Positions 5,986-6,320 of a DNA stretch of 6,320 bases are shown here, in pieces. The stretch comes from an uncultured Pseudanabaenaceae cyanobacterium (GTDB lineage: Bacteria > Cyanobacteriota > Cyanobacteriia > PCC-9006 > JAAUQQ01): NCBI GenBank assembly GCA_938015405.1, contig CALLPZ010000259.1, forward strand, positions 1-6,320. Direction: 5' to 3'. Position numbers and translations under genes: made by a program. The stretch's first letter is position 1, and each line of letters starts with the position of its first letter. The notes under the pieces were generated by a model. It ran no database searches, had not been told where the DNA came from, and worked only from the letters and a program-made list of their open reading frames with translations.

Positions 5986-6320
5986 ATGGATAATCAATCA
6001 TTCCTGACCCTTCGGGTTCAGGAGCTACGCTACGCCATTGCAGTGACTCAGGTGCTTGAAATTATCAAGCTGCCTGAGTTAATGCCCGTTGCAAATATGC
6101 CCGATGACATCATCGGCATCCTTAACTATCGCGGCCTCGCGCTGCCAGTCATGCAGCTGTCGCGTCGCTTGGGCAAGACCCAGGATCAATGCAGCATTAG
6201 CGATAGCCTCATTGTGGTGGAATGGCAGGATTTCAAAGTGGGCATTGTTGTCCATACCGTTGAGGAAGTCCAAACCCTTGAAGCCAATGCGATCGCCAGG
6301 GGCTTTTCGTTAGGGCGAGA
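5986..6320 (+). CDS. CheW-like adaptor protein, partial (cut by window end)
   Basis: The frame stays open from ATG 5986 to the window edge, giving 111 residues of a family usually 150-180 long. It starts directly in the CheW fold: LTLRVQELRYAI (7-18) aligns with the first strands, V23-L24-E25-I26 with the conserved 'V.EI' helix, and M38-P39, I42-I43-G44-I45 and N47-Y48-R49-G50 with the hallmark 'P..I.G..N.RG' block. R49 corresponds to the arginine important for CheA/receptor binding in E. coli CheW. P54-V55-M56-Q57-L58 and a second half with V85-type strands follow. CheW proteins bridge chemoreceptors to the CheA kinase in membrane-associated arrays. It lies 33 bp after the PatA-like gene on the same strand, so they are probably co-transcribed. 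No clear Shine-Dalgarno precedes the ATG, which is common in cyanobacteria. The C-terminal part and downstream genes are not visible. Confidence 0.85.
   Translation, partial: MDNQSFLTLRVQELRYAIAVTQVLEIIKLPELMPVANMPDDIIGILNYRGLALPVMQLSRRLGKTQDQCSISDSLIVVEWQDFKVGIVVHTVEEVQTLEANAIARGFSLGR

Noticed and set aside
1..6320. CRISPR array, tRNA, rRNA, insertion sequence or integrase
   Set aside because: No regularly spaced long direct repeats, cloverleaf-like sequence, rRNA sequence or transposase motif was seen on either strand.

Overview
The window looks like chromosomal DNA of a cyanobacterium. The octamer GCGATCGC (HIP1), a hallmark of many cyanobacterial genomes, occurs seven times in 6.3 kb (starts 11, 213, 366, 3682, 4378, 5960, 6289). 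The PatA-type response regulator next to a CheW gene is also a typically cyanobacterial arrangement. I see no rRNA, tRNA, CRISPR array, insertion sequence or phage gene.

Layout. The left part (23-2629) holds three leftward genes: a FetB/UPF0014-type membrane permease, a small DUF559 (Vsr-like) endonuclease-fold protein, and a class A FAD-dependent monooxygenase. Between the permease and the DUF559 gene lies a 178-bp spacer with two perfect 9-bp-stem hairpins built from runs of C and G. A third inverted repeat surrounds the DUF559 start codon. The monooxygenase is divergent, across a 149-bp spacer, from a rightward gene for an exported choice-of-anchor I beta-propeller-like protein (2779-4410). 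Next comes a 510-bp AT-rich stretch without a convincing gene. The right edge is the start of a chemotaxis-type operon: a PatA-like response regulator (start most likely 4921, end 5952), then, 33 bp on, a CheW-like adaptor cut off by the window end.

How the genes work together. The only clear functional unit is the PatA-like/CheW pair. In cyanobacteria such pairs usually lead into genes for a methyl-accepting chemoreceptor and a hybrid CheA kinase that control type IV pilus motility or phototaxis, so those genes are expected just beyond position 6320. The leftward genes show no shared pathway; their common strand may be coincidental. The least explained part is the DUF559 gene with its hairpins, which may be a small repeat-associated element. 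I found no strong evidence for a wholly new system.
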